From Chromohalobacter marismortui (GTDB lineage: Bacteria; Pseudomonadota; Gammaproteobacteria; Pseudomonadales; Halomonadaceae), in NCBI RefSeq assembly GCF_004364315.1, contig NZ_SOBR01000003.1, positions 310,001 to 374,000 of the forward strand: a DNA stretch of 64,000 nt. The letters are read 5' to 3'. The notes under the pieces were generated by a model. The model saw only the letters and a program-made list of their open reading frames with translations, ran no database searches and was not told the origin of the DNA. The number at the start of each line of letters is the position of its first letter. The first letter of the stretch is position 1. The position numbers and the translations under genes are program-made. This document shows positions 25,713-35,426 of this stretch, one piece after another.

Positions 25713-26897
25713 ATGCTTGATCCACTGCTGCTTGGCCTATTGGTCGCGGCGATCGCCATCGGCTGGTGGCTCGGGCGTCGCGAGCGACGTCGCGCTCGTG
25801 AACACCTCTCCCCTGAGGTCTCATTGCCCAGAGACTACTTCATCGGGCTCAATCACCTGCTGAACGAGCAGCCGGATCAGGCCATCGAGACCTTCGTGCA
25901 AGCGCTCGAGGTCAACAGCGACACCATCGAAACGCACATTGCCCTGGGCAACCTTTTCCGTTCACGTGGCGAAGCCGATCGTGCCGTCAAGATCCATCAG
26001 AATCTTCTGGCACGCCCGACGCTAACCCCTTATCAAGGGGGGCTCGTGCAACTGGAATTGTCGCGGGACTTTCTTAATCTGGGGTTGCTCGACCGCGCCG
26101 AACGCCTGCTGCAAGCCTTGGTGAAGGAGTCTCCCGACGACGCGCTTCGCAACGCCGCCAAGCGATTGCTCGTCGATCTACTGCAGCGAGAGAAGGAATG
26201 GCAACAGGCACTGGATGTCGCCACGCCACAGCTCATTCGCCAAGACGCCGACATCAAGCGCGCGGCCGCCCACTGGCTCTGCGAGCTTGCCTCACAGGAT
26301 CGACACAATGCGAGTCCCAGCGTGGCTCGCAAGCATCTGCGTCAAGCGCTGTCCATCGATGAGCGTTGTGTTCGAGCCACTTGGCTACTCGCCGAACTCG
26401 AACGCGATACGGGGCATTACAAGGCGGTCATTCGTCATCTCACCCGTATCCCCGAGCAGGATCCCGGCTTTCTACCCATCATACTCGAGCCCCTGCACGA
26501 GGCGTATCGACGGCTCGAGGACGAAGCAGGATGGTCTGCGTTCCTGGAAGCGAAGCTGCAAGAAACACACTACACCAGCGTGGTCATCATGCTGGCAGCG
26601 TCTCGGCTGCGTACTGACAGTCAGGAAACGGCCATCGAACTCATCAGTGAACAGCTACAAGCGCACCCCAGCTTGCGCGGCGTCGACTACCTCATGGATC
26701 TCTATCTGATCGGTGAGGACCATGGCGACCGCGAGCGCCTTCTATTGCTCAAGCAGCACACCCAAAAGCTACTCGCAGCACGCCCTCGCCACCGTTGCCA
26801 TCGCTGCGGTTTCGGTAGCACCCACCTGCATTGGCAGTGCCCTCGCTGTCATTGCTGGGGCACCACGAAACCCATCATTGGGCTGGAAGGTGAATAG
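25713..26897 (+). CDS. lapB: lipopolysaccharide assembly protein B (LapB)
   Basis: A 394-residue membrane-anchored TPR protein (formerly YciM) that bridges FtsH and LpxC, tuning lipid A synthesis. An N-terminal membrane helix (about 4-22) is followed by RERRRAREHLS, then TPR repeats from about residue 45 to 340 (FIGLNHLLNEQPDQAIETF and similar). A rubredoxin-type zinc knuckle closes the protein: CHRCGF and CPRCHCWG around residues 362-382. The start abuts the lapA stop. It is convergent with pyrF. The target gene lpxC lies 32 kb away in this window. Confidence 0.95.
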   Translation: MLDPLLLGLLVAAIAIGWWLGRRERRRAREHLSPEVSLPRDYFIGLNHLLNEQPDQAIETFVQALEVNSDTIETHIALGNLFRSRGEADRAVKIHQNLLARPTLTPYQGGLVQLELSRDFLNLGLLDRAERLLQALVKESPDDALRNAAKRLLVDLLQREKEWQQALDVATPQLIRQDADIKRAAAHWLCELASQDRHNASPSVARKHLRQALSIDERCVRATWLLAELERDTGHYKAVIRHLTRIPEQDPGFLPIILEPLHEAYRRLEDEAGWSAFLEAKLQETHYTSVVIMLAASRLRTDSQETAIELISEQLQAHPSLRGVDYLMDLYLIGEDHGDRERLLLLKQHTQKLLAARPRHRCHRCGFGSTHLHWQCPRCHCWGTTKPIIGLEGE

Positions 26898-26900
26898 CCG

Positions 26901-27602
26901 CTAAAGGTACATTTCTTGCTCGATAGCGGCCAAAGCACTCATCGGCTCCGACGCTTGCGTCACTGGCCGCCCGATCACCAGGTGCGTACTTCCCGCCTCC
27001 CGCGCGCGTGCCGGTGTCTGAGTACGACGCTGGTCATCGTCATTCGAGACACTCGGCCGTATGCCCGGCGTGACTTTCATGAACGTATCGCCACAAAGCG
27101 CGCGTAACGCCGCCGTTTCCTGCGCGGAACACACCACCCCACTCATGCCACTGCGTTGCGCAAGCGCGGCCAGACGCTCGACCTGAGGCAACGGCTCGGC
27201 ATCGACACCGACTTCGACGAGATCCTCATGCGCCATGCTGGTGAGCACCGTGACCGCGATCAGATGCGTGGTGAGTTGGCGCTTCTCTAGTCGCTCCCTG
27301 GCCGCCTCCATCATGCGTCGGCCCCCACTGGCGTGGACGTTGACCATCCACACGCCATGGTCCGCCGCCGCCTCGACGGCGCCCGCCACCGTATTGGGAA
27401 TATCGTGAAACTTGAGGTCCAGAAACACCTCGAAGCCACGCGCATGCAAGGCCTCCAACACCTGCGGGCCGGTGCGTGTAAATAATTCCTTGCCGACCTT
27501 GACCCTGCAACGCCTGGGGTCCAACCGATCGGCCATGGCAAGCGCCTGATCAAGATGCGGGTAGTCGAGCGCGATGATCAACGGCGTATCAAGACGCGGC
27601 AT
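26901..27602 (-). CDS. pyrF: orotidine 5'-phosphate decarboxylase
   Basis: Converts OMP to UMP, the final step of pyrimidine synthesis. The 233-residue TIM barrel shows IIALDYP near the start, [12 protein letters not shown], the catalytic Lys/Asp block [10 protein letters not shown] (about residues 60-69), and the phosphate-binding VIGRPVT near the C-terminus. ATG 27602 has AGGAGA a few bases upstream, preferred to an upstream in-frame start at 27647. It faces lapB; elsewhere pyrF commonly follows lapB on the same strand, so its orientation here is a local rearrangement. Confidence 0.96.
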   Translation of the reverse strand: MPRLDTPLIIALDYPHLDQALAMADRLDPRRCRVKVGKELFTRTGPQVLEALHARGFEVFLDLKFHDIPNTVAGAVEAAADHGVWMVNVHASGGRRMMEAARERLEKRQLTTHLIAVTVLTSMAHEDLVEVGVDAEPLPQVERLAALAQRSGMSGVVCSAQETAALRALCGDTFMKVTPGIRPSVSNDDDQRRTQTPARAREAGSTHLVIGRPVTQASEPMSALAAIEQEMYL

Positions 27603-27749
27603 GATGTCTCCTGCAAGCAATATGATGGGCGGCGGCATTATACCCACCCCCTCTTTCCTACACCATCTGACGCCACCTTGCCGGGAGGGCTTTCCAATGC
27701 CGACGCCAAGTTAATTGATGCTAATTTTGTCGTTTTTAACTTACAAACG

Positions 27750-27769
27750 ATGTCATGAATGGATGACAT
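27750..27769. promoter_or_regulatory. inverted repeat upstream of the ComEA-like gene
   Basis: A perfect 7-bp inverted repeat ATGTCAT-N6-ATGACAT in an AT-rich region between divergent pyrF and the ComEA-like gene. The size suits a dimeric regulator's operator, but I cannot name the protein. Confidence 0.4.
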
Positions 27770-27832
27770 TTCAATCATGCGATTCTGGGTATGGTAAAAC
27801 ACTCAATAAGATGTATCTAAAGGAGTGATTCC

Positions 27833-28105
27833 ATGAAGAAACTGCTGAGCTATGCCCTCCTGGCCATCGCCCTGAGCGTCACCACCGCCGCGGTCGCCCA
27901 GGAAGATGTCACGACGCCCGTCGATATCAATCAGGCCCCGGCGGAGGTACTGGCCACGCTACCGGGCATCGGCGACGTCAAGGCGCAGGCCATCGTCGAA
28001 GATCGCAACGCGAATGGGCCTTACGCATCACTCGAGGACTTGACCCGCGTCAAGGGAATCGGAGAAGGAACGGTGCAGGATCTGGACGAGAAAGTCACGT
28101 TCTGA
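27833..28105 (+). CDS. ComEA-like helix-hairpin-helix protein
   Basis: A 90-residue secreted protein with a signal peptide (MKKLLSYALLAIALSVTTAAVAQ, shown only in type: KK n-region, hydrophobic core, AVA|Q cleavage). Two helix-hairpin-helix motifs follow: ATLPGIGDVKAQAIVEDR and LEDLTRVKGIGEGTVQDL. VDINQAP just after the signal region is the ComEA hallmark. The periplasmic location and DNA-binding fold suit a DNA-uptake or envelope DNA-binding role, consistent with type IV pilus genes elsewhere in the window. AAGGAG lies 8 bases before the start. Confidence 0.88.
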   Translation: MKKLLSYALLAIALSVTTAAVAQEDVTTPVDINQAPAEVLATLPGIGDVKAQAIVEDRNANGPYASLEDLTRVKGIGEGTVQDLDEKVTF

Positions 28106-28120
28106 TGCCACCCACGCCAC

Positions 28121-28155
28121 GACGCTCGCCGGGTCGCTGCCCAGCGGGCGTCTTT
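28121..28155 (+). terminator. terminator of the ComEA-like gene
   Basis: A long imperfect hairpin GACGCTCGC..GCGGGCGTC with an inner GGG/CCC stem, followed by TTT, 15 bases after the stop. Confidence 0.65.
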
Positions 28156-28165
28156 CCGACGATGC

Positions 28166-28927
28166 TTAGATCCTCAACCCGCCATCGCATTCCAGCACCC
28201 GCCCCGTGAAGTAATCGTTTTCCACGATATAACGAACGCTCTCGGCGATATGCGCCGGCTTTCCCAAATGTCCAAGGGGAATGCCCTTGCTGATTTTCTC
28301 GAGCACTTCGGCACGCATGGAGGCCGTCATCTCGGTCTCGATGAACCCCGGTGCCACCGCCGCCACCCGGATCCCCTGGCGTGCCAGCTCCTTCGCCCAC
28401 GTCACCGTCAAGGCGGCGACGCCGGCTTTGGAGGCACTGTAATTGCCTTGCCCCATGTTGCCCGCCCGCGAGATACTCGAGACATTGATGATGACACCTC
28501 CCCGTTGCGCCTCGACCATCTGCGTTGCACCTTCTCTGCCACACAGAAACACCCCGGTCAGGTTGACGTCGATCACCTGACGCCACTGTCGCAATGTCAT
28601 GCGCTTCTCGACACGGCCTGCGCTGCCTTTAACCAGTAGCCCATCGTCAGTGACGCCCGCATTGTTGACCAACACCCCCAGCGGACCCAGCGATGCGTAT
28701 TGCTGCGCGAAGGCTTGAGCCACGGCCTCTTCATCGGTCACGTCCATTAGAAAGGCGTGCACTTCAACATGACAGTGCTTCAACGAGGCGAGTGCCTCAT
28801 TCAGGGGCTCCGCCTGGTGGTCGAACAATGCTATACGCGCACCCCGTGCGCCGAGTTCGGCCGCCATCGCCAGCCCCAGTCCCCGGGCGCCGCCCGTTAT
28901 GCCCACCACTGTCCCTTCGAGCTGCAT
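28166..28927 (-). CDS. short-chain dehydrogenase/reductase, FabG-like
   Basis: A 253-residue NAD(P)-dependent SDR enzyme. The Rossmann glycine motif is TGGARGLGLA (about residues 11-20), NNAGVT follows at about 96, and the catalytic Ser/Tyr/Lys set appears as SSISRAG and YSASK around 150-168. The closest family is 3-oxoacyl-ACP reductase-like SDRs; the true substrate is unknown. ATG 28927 is preceded by GGAGGT, preferred to in-frame starts up to 29038. It has no pathway neighbours and is divergent from fxsA. Confidence 0.88.
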   Translation of the reverse strand: MQLEGTVVGITGGARGLGLAMAAELGARGARIALFDHQAEPLNEALASLKHCHVEVHAFLMDVTDEEAVAQAFAQQYASLGPLGVLVNNAGVTDDGLLVKGSAGRVEKRMTLRQWRQVIDVNLTGVFLCGREGATQMVEAQRGGVIINVSSISRAGNMGQGNYSASKAGVAALTVTWAKELARQGIRVAAVAPGFIETEMTASMRAEVLEKISKGIPLGHLGKPAHIAESVRYIVENDYFTGRVLECDGGLRI

Positions 28928-29122
28928 GGCGATACCTCCCACGTTCAAGAAACGAGCCAGATAGCTCATGGCCACTTTTGTGCACCGCAACATGAAGAGC
29001 TTAGCATGCGCTGCATGACGGCTCCATTCACCATGCACGACACGCTTGCATCACCGCGTCGCATCCCTTGCAATTCACACTCATGCCACCATCTATCAAG
29101 TAGTCGATCATACGGAGCCGCC

Positions 29123-29638
29123 ATGCCACTGTTACTTCTCATTACGCTGTTCGGGCTACTCGATTTCGTGGTGCTATTCGCGATCGGTGGGCAGATCGGT
29201 CTGCTCCCGACCTTGGCACTCGTCCTGCTGTCCGGAGCACTGGGCCTTCACCTGATTCGACGCGAGGGCGTACAAACCCTGCAGCGCGCCCAGGCCCGGT
29301 TCGCTCAGGGCGAGATTCCGTCGGATGAGTTGATCACCGGTGCCGCGCTCATCTTCGGCGGCGCATTGTTGGTCGCCCCGGGGTTCCTGTCGGATGGGGT
29401 AGGACTTCTTTGCCTGATCCCGAGCAGCCGTCGTCTGTTGGGGCGTGGTCTACAACGTGGTGGCTGGCGCGGTCGCATTTTCACGATGGGCCCCGATGGA
29501 AGAACACGGGAAGGCACCACGGACAGTGACTGGCACGAGCATGCACCACGTGATGACAAGGCCTCACACGGCGACCAGGCGAGTAACGAACAACCAATTG
29601 AAGGCGACTACATAGGGAAGGACGATTCCCGGCATTGA
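29123..29638 (+). CDS. fxsA: FxsA-family membrane protein
   Basis: A 171-residue inner-membrane protein. Helices lie at about 2-40 with LPTLALVLLSGALGLHLIRREG, then a conserved block GALLVAPGFLSDGVGLLCLIPSSRR, then a hydrophilic acidic tail. The E. coli homologue, when overproduced, suppresses F-plasmid exclusion of phage T7. As in E. coli it lies just upstream of groESL. ATG 29123 follows CGGAG. Confidence 0.9.
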   Translation: MPLLLLITLFGLLDFVVLFAIGGQIGLLPTLALVLLSGALGLHLIRREGVQTLQRAQARFAQGEIPSDELITGAALIFGGALLVAPGFLSDGVGLLCLIPSSRRLLGRGLQRGGWRGRIFTMGPDGRTREGTTDSDWHEHAPRDDKASHGDQASNEQPIEGDYIGKDDSRH

Positions 29639-29656
29639 AAAATTTCATCAAGGGCC

Positions 29657-29684
29657 CTTGAAAGTGAATACGTCGACCCAATCA
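29657..29684 (+). promoter_or_regulatory. sigma-32 heat-shock promoter of groESL
   Basis: CTTGAAA, 13-base spacer, CCCAATCA, close to the sigma-32 consensus CTTGAAA-N13..15-CCCCATNT, about 135 bases upstream of groES. Confidence 0.85.
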
Positions 29685-29817
29685 AGCCCTTAACAAACGA
29701 TTCGGCCGTAACGCCTTGATGCGTCGGCCTTATAAACAGAAGGCTCCGCCTTCACCCTTGAGCTTGGCTCAACGGGGTTATCCTATGATCCATGTAACCA
29801 TCAGGAGAACGTGAGCA

Positions 29818-30108
29818 ATGAAAATCCGTCCTTTGCACGATCGCGTCGTCGTCCGTCGCGTGGAAGAAGAGCAGAAGACCGCTGGCGGCATCGTGCTTCC
29901 GGGTAACGCTCAAGAGAAGCCGACCCGCGGTGAAGTGCTGGCTGTCGGCAACGGTCGCATTCTCGAGAGTGGTGAAGTGCGCCCGCTGGACGTCAAGGTG
30001 GGGGACACCGTGATTTTCAAGGATGGCTTTGGCGTCGAGAAGCAAAAGATCGACGGTGAAGAAGTCTTGATCATGAGCGAAAGCGATATTCTGGCCGTTG
30101 CCGAGTAA
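29818..30108 (+). CDS. groES: co-chaperonin GroES
   Basis: A 96-residue lid of the GroEL folding chamber. The family start [14 protein letters not shown], the mobile loop [19 protein letters not shown] around residues 17-35, and [10 protein letters not shown] are all present. AGGAGA lies about 9 bases upstream. First gene of the groES-groEL operon, 76 bases before groEL, with a sigma-32 promoter upstream. Confidence 0.98.
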   Translation: MKIRPLHDRVVVRRVEEEQKTAGGIVLPGNAQEKPTRGEVLAVGNGRILESGEVRPLDVKVGDTVIFKDGFGVEKQKIDGEEVLIMSESDILAVAE

Positions 30109-30169
30109 CGCATACCGCTCATTAGGCACATTTTCGTTTCACGTTTGCGCGACTCGATCGCGCCATTAA

Positions 30170-31828
<1,659 letters not shown>

Positions 31829-31869
31829 TCGCCGCCTGACGACTCCCGGGCCCTGTCCCGTGACTCGAA

Positions 31870-31898
31870 CCCCTACCGGTTGCCCGGTAGGGGTTTTT
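31870..31898 (+). terminator. groESL terminator
   Basis: A perfect 10-bp stem CCCCTACCGG/CCGGTAGGGG with a 4-base loop followed by TTTTT. Confidence 0.95.
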
Positions 31899-31909
31899 CA
31901 TGCGCGGTC

Positions 31910-31951
31910 GTAGCCCGTAGCCCGTAGCCCGTAGCCCGTAGCCCGTAGCCC
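31910..31951. repeat. heptanucleotide tandem repeat (GTAGCCC)6
   Basis: Six perfect copies of the 7-base unit GTAGCCC between the groESL terminator and trmJ, about 43 bases before the trmJ start. Non-coding; copy number may vary by slippage. Confidence 0.97.
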
Positions 31952-31993
31952 AAGTACACTATCGCCCTGCCCTAGACTGCCTCGCGATGTTCT

Positions 31994-32740
31994 ATGCTTT
32001 CCAATATTCGTATCGTACTCGTTCAAACGTTCCACCCTGGCAATATCGGCCAGGCGGCGCGCGCCATGAAAACCATGGGCCTGGGTGACCTGGTATTGGT
32101 CAATCCTCGTCGCTTCCCCGATGCCGAAGCGACTCGACTGGCCGCCGGTGCCACGGACGTCGTCGATAATGCACGCGTCGTCGACAACATGGCGCAAGCC
32201 GTAGACGACTGCGTCCAGGTAGTGGGCGCCAGCGCACGCCTACGCAGCCTTCCCTTGCCGCATTTCGACGATCCCGAGCCCATGGCCGCCGAATTGATCG
32301 CGCATGCACAGGACGCCCCGGTGGCCCTGGTATTCGGCCGCGAGCGCTCCGGGCTCACGAATGATGAAATTCGCCATTGCACGCATCAGGTCAGCATCCC
32401 CGCCAACCCGGATTACGGCGTGCTCAACCTCGCCCAGGCAGTGCAAATCCTGGCCTACGAAGCGCGCCGAGCCTGGCGTCATCACCAGGCCAGCCCGGCG
32501 AGCCCGCAAACGCCGCCTTCACTCCCGACCCGCGACCAGATGGCCCATTTCGAGACACATTTGCATGAGGCCTTGGTGACATCGGGATTTCTGACTCAGC
32601 CCCACGCGCGTACCGAAGATCATCTGCGCGCCCTCTTCGCGCGTGCACAGCCCTCCCGCAAGGAACTGTCCATTCTACGCGGCGTATTATCGACACTCGA
32701 GCAGGCTGGCAGCCCGGGGCATGGGAAGGAATCACGCTAG
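31994..32740 (+). CDS. trmJ: tRNA (cytidine/uridine-2'-O-)-methyltransferase TrmJ
   Basis: A 248-residue SPOUT-fold enzyme methylating the 2'-O of nucleotide 32 in the anticodon loop of several tRNAs. Motif blocks are HPGNIGQAARAMKTMGL (about residues 14-30), VFGRERSGLTNDEI (about 115-128) and LNLAQAVQILAYE (about 143-155), which form the SAM-binding trefoil knot. The C-terminal extension (about 180-240) is typical of TrmJ. In many bacteria it precedes cysE or iscR; here it stands between groESL and convergent rpsA. Confidence 0.93.
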   Translation: MLSNIRIVLVQTFHPGNIGQAARAMKTMGLGDLVLVNPRRFPDAEATRLAAGATDVVDNARVVDNMAQAVDDCVQVVGASARLRSLPLPHFDDPEPMAAELIAHAQDAPVALVFGRERSGLTNDEIRHCTHQVSIPANPDYGVLNLAQAVQILAYEARRAWRHHQASPASPQTPPSLPTRDQMAHFETHLHEALVTSGFLTQPHARTEDHLRALFARAQPSRKELSILRGVLSTLEQAGSPGHGKESR

Positions 32741-32757
32741 AGTCCCGACGCCTAGAC

Positions 32758-32796
32758 ATAAAAAAACCGCGCCTCAAAAGAGGCGCGGTTTTTTTT
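32758..32796. terminator. bidirectional terminator between trmJ and rpsA
   Basis: A perfect 9-bp stem CCGCGCCTC/GAGGCGCGG (32767-32788), loop AAAA, flanked by an A-tract on the left and eight Ts on the right, so it can act on both strands. Confidence 0.93.
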
Positions 32797-32814
32797 CGGC
32801 CAGAGAAAAACCTC

Positions 32815-32841
32815 CGCTACCGCGTACAAGACGCGGTAGCG
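32815..32841 (-). terminator. rpsA-proximal hairpin, probable terminator
   Basis: A perfect 11-bp stem CGCTACCGCGT/ACGCGGTAGCG with a 5-base loop, 7 bases after the rpsA stop. On the minus strand it is followed by GAGGTTTTTC. Confidence 0.8.
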
Positions 32842-32848
32842 ATATAGC

Positions 32849-34531
32849 TTATTCGCCGCCCATCTGCTGCTTGATCAGATCACCGATGGTGGTCGGGCCT
32901 GATGGCTCCGGCTCAGCTTCCTGATCCCGCAGTTTACCCATCGCCCGGCGCGTATCGGCCTGATCCTTCGCCTTGATCGACAGATTGATGGCGCGGTTCT
33001 TGCGATCGACACCAACGATCTTGGCTTCGACGCTATCGCCTTCGTTGAGCACGTTGCGCGCGTCTTCGACACGATCAGGGCTGATCTCGGACGCTTTCAG
33101 CACGGCCACGACATCGGTCGCCAGCTCGACGTGGGCTTCCTTGGCATCGACTTCAACGACGCGACCGGTGACGATGGCCCCCTTGTCGTTGACGGCCAGA
33201 TACTCGGAGACCGGATCGGTTTCGAGCTGCTTGATACCCAGCGAGATACGCTCACGTTCCGGATCGATCGAGAGGATGACCGCTTCGGCTTCGTCGCCCT
33301 TCTTGAACTTGCGCACGGCTTCTTCGCCGGGCTCGCTCCAGGAAATGTCGGACAGGTGAACCAGGCCGTCGATGCCGCCTTCCAGACCAATGAAGATACC
33401 GAAATCGGTGATCGACTTGATGGTGCCGGAGACACGGTCGCCCTTGTTATAACGCGCGCTGAAGTCTTCCCACGGATTCGTGGTGCACTGCTTGATGCCC
33501 AAGGAAATACGACGACGTTCCTCGTCGATATCCAGCACCATGACTTCGACGTCATCACCGACCTGAACCACCTTGGAGGGATGGATGTTCTTGTTGGTCC
33601 AGTCCATTTCGGAAACGTGAACCAAGCCTTCGACACCCTCTTCGAGTTCGGCGAAGCAGCCATAGTCGGTCAGGTTGGTGACGCGGGCGTTGACGCGGGT
33701 GTTTTCCGGATAACGATCCTTGATGTTGACCCACGGATCTTCGCCCAGCTGTTTCAAGCCGAGAGACACACGATTGCGCTCGCGATCGAACTTGAGCACC
33801 TTGACGTTGATCTCGTCGCCCACGGCCACGATCTCGCTGGGATGCTTGATACGCTTCCACGCCATGTCGGTGATGTGCAGCAAGCCATCGACGCCGCCCA
33901 GATCGACGAACGCGCCATAGTCGGTCAGATTCTTGACGATACCGTCGATCTGCTGACCTTCCTGAAGCGTCGACAGCAGCGCTTCACGCTCGGCACTGTT
34001 CTCGGCTTCGAGAACGGCGCGGCGAGAGACCACGACGTTATTGCGCTTGGGATCGAGCTTGATGACCTTGAAGTCCAGCTCTTTATGCTCGAGGTGAGCC
34101 GTATCGCGAACCGGGCGCACGTCGACGAGAGAACCCGGCAGGAAGGCACGGATGGAAGAGACGTCGACCGTGAAGCCACCCTTTACCTTGCCGTTGATCA
34201 CGCCCTTGACGATTTCTTCCTTTTCGAAGGCCGCTTCCAGCTCTTTCCAGGCCTCGGCACGCTTGGCCTTTTCGCGAGACAGACGCGTCTCACCGAAGCC
34301 ATCTTCGACGGCTTCAAGGGCAACCTTGACTTCATCGCCCACGGCGATGGTCAATTCGCCGTTGTCATCACGGAACTGCGCCACGGGGATTTGCCCCTCT
34401 GACTTCAGACCCGCATTGACGGTAATCCAGTCACCTTCGATATCGACCACGGTGGCCATGACGATGGCACCGGGTTCCATGTTGATGTCTTGGAGAGACT
34501 GTTCGAACAGTTCAGCAAAGCTTTCGCTCAT
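32849..34531 (-). CDS. rpsA: 30S ribosomal protein S1
   Basis: A 560-residue protein with six S1 RNA-binding repeats, which holds mRNA at the 30S subunit. [13 protein letters not shown] at the start is typical. Repeats carry [24 protein letters not shown] and [12 protein letters not shown] signatures at about 87-residue spacing. Downstream of cmk, the usual order. The 190-base leader contains a perfect 12-bp palindrome (34671-34682) and another at 34558-34572; S1 is known to regulate its own translation, but I cannot show that here. Confidence 0.98.
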   Translation of the reverse strand: MSESFAELFEQSLQDINMEPGAIVMATVVDIEGDWITVNAGLKSEGQIPVAQFRDDNGELTIAVGDEVKVALEAVEDGFGETRLSREKAKRAEAWKELEAAFEKEEIVKGVINGKVKGGFTVDVSSIRAFLPGSLVDVRPVRDTAHLEHKELDFKVIKLDPKRNNVVVSRRAVLEAENSAEREALLSTLQEGQQIDGIVKNLTDYGAFVDLGGVDGLLHITDMAWKRIKHPSEIVAVGDEINVKVLKFDRERNRVSLGLKQLGEDPWVNIKDRYPENTRVNARVTNLTDYGCFAELEEGVEGLVHVSEMDWTNKNIHPSKVVQVGDDVEVMVLDIDEERRRISLGIKQCTTNPWEDFSARYNKGDRVSGTIKSITDFGIFIGLEGGIDGLVHLSDISWSEPGEEAVRKFKKGDEAEAVILSIDPERERISLGIKQLETDPVSEYLAVNDKGAIVTGRVVEVDAKEAHVELATDVVAVLKASEISPDRVEDARNVLNEGDSVEAKIVGVDRKNRAINLSIKAKDQADTRRAMGKLRDQEAEPEPSGPTTIGDLIKQQMGGE

Positions 34532-34721
34532 GTTGTTCCTACGTGATCAACGTTAATAGCGGCCGGGCCGCTCATTCTCCGCACCACCAGCAAGCGCGGG
34601 CCTTTCCTACATATCCCTGGGGACGTTGGCGCTGGTTCGACCTGCGAAGGCTCTCGGTTGTCGCCCGCACACGTCATGACGTCTGGCCAGGGTCTCCGGA
34701 TGGGTGCCCGTTTCACCCCAG

Positions 34722-35426
34722 CTACTCAGTTCGGGAGGCGCCGAGCCCACGTGCACTGAGCAGCCTTTCGATACACTCCACCACGTCCGGTATCGCAAGA
34801 CTCGTGCTATCCAACAAGACAGCATCGTCTGCCGGCTTGAGTGGCGCTACCGCGCGCTGCATGTCGCGCGTGTCACGAGCCTTAATTTCCTCTAGAAGAC
34901 TCGTTAGATTAGCATCCCGACCGGCATTCAGCAACTGTTCATGGCGACGCCGCGCCCGCTCTTCCGCCGAAGCCGTCAGGTAGATTTTCAGCGACGCCCG
35001 GGGAAAGACCACCGTCCCCATGTCACGCCCATCCGCGACCAGCCCCGGCCAGTCGCGAAAATCGCGTTGACGCATCAGCAGCGCCTCTCGCACCCGCGGC
35101 AGCGACGCTACTTGAGAGGCCGCGTCACCCACTTGCTCGGTGCGAATGTCGCCGCTCACGTCGCGACCTTCCAGCTCGATACGCGTTTCGCCAGCACATG
35201 CCACGAAGCGGACATCCAGGGTTGCGGCGCAGGACGCAAGCGCTGCTTCATCGTCCAGTGCCAGGCCATGCTTGAGCGCCGCCAATGCCGTGAGGCGATA
35301 CAATGCCCCGGAATCCAGCAAATGCCATCCCAGACGCTCGGCGATCAAGCGACTGACCGTCCCTTTACCCGCCCCACCCGGACCATCGACGGTCAGTACA
35401 GGGATTTCGTCAGGCGACGGGGTCAT
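34722..35426 (-). CDS. cmk: cytidylate kinase
   Basis: Phosphorylates CMP and dCMP to the diphosphates. The 234-residue protein has a P-loop GPGGAGKGT at about residues 15-23, the substrate-binding LLDSGALYR, and [12 protein letters not shown]. It starts inside the stop codon of the tyrA/aroA fusion (4-base overlap ATGA), so translational coupling is likely. Upstream of rpsA as in most gammaproteobacteria. Confidence 0.96.
   Translation of the reverse strand: MTPSPDEIPVLTVDGPGGAGKGTVSRLIAERLGWHLLDSGALYRLTALAALKHGLALDDEAALASCAATLDVRFVACAGETRIELEGRDVSGDIRTEQVGDAASQVASLPRVREALLMRQRDFRDWPGLVADGRDMGTVVFPRASLKIYLTASAEERARRRHEQLLNAGRDANLTSLLEEIKARDTRDMQRAVAPLKPADDAVLLDSTSLAIPDVVECIERLLSARGLGASRTE

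Noticed and set aside
31910-31951. Possible CRISPR array
   Set aside because: Seven-base units without spacers are a simple tandem repeat.
33131-34402. Long plus-strand open frame antisense to rpsA
   Set aside because: Shadow of rpsA codon use; low-complexity composition.
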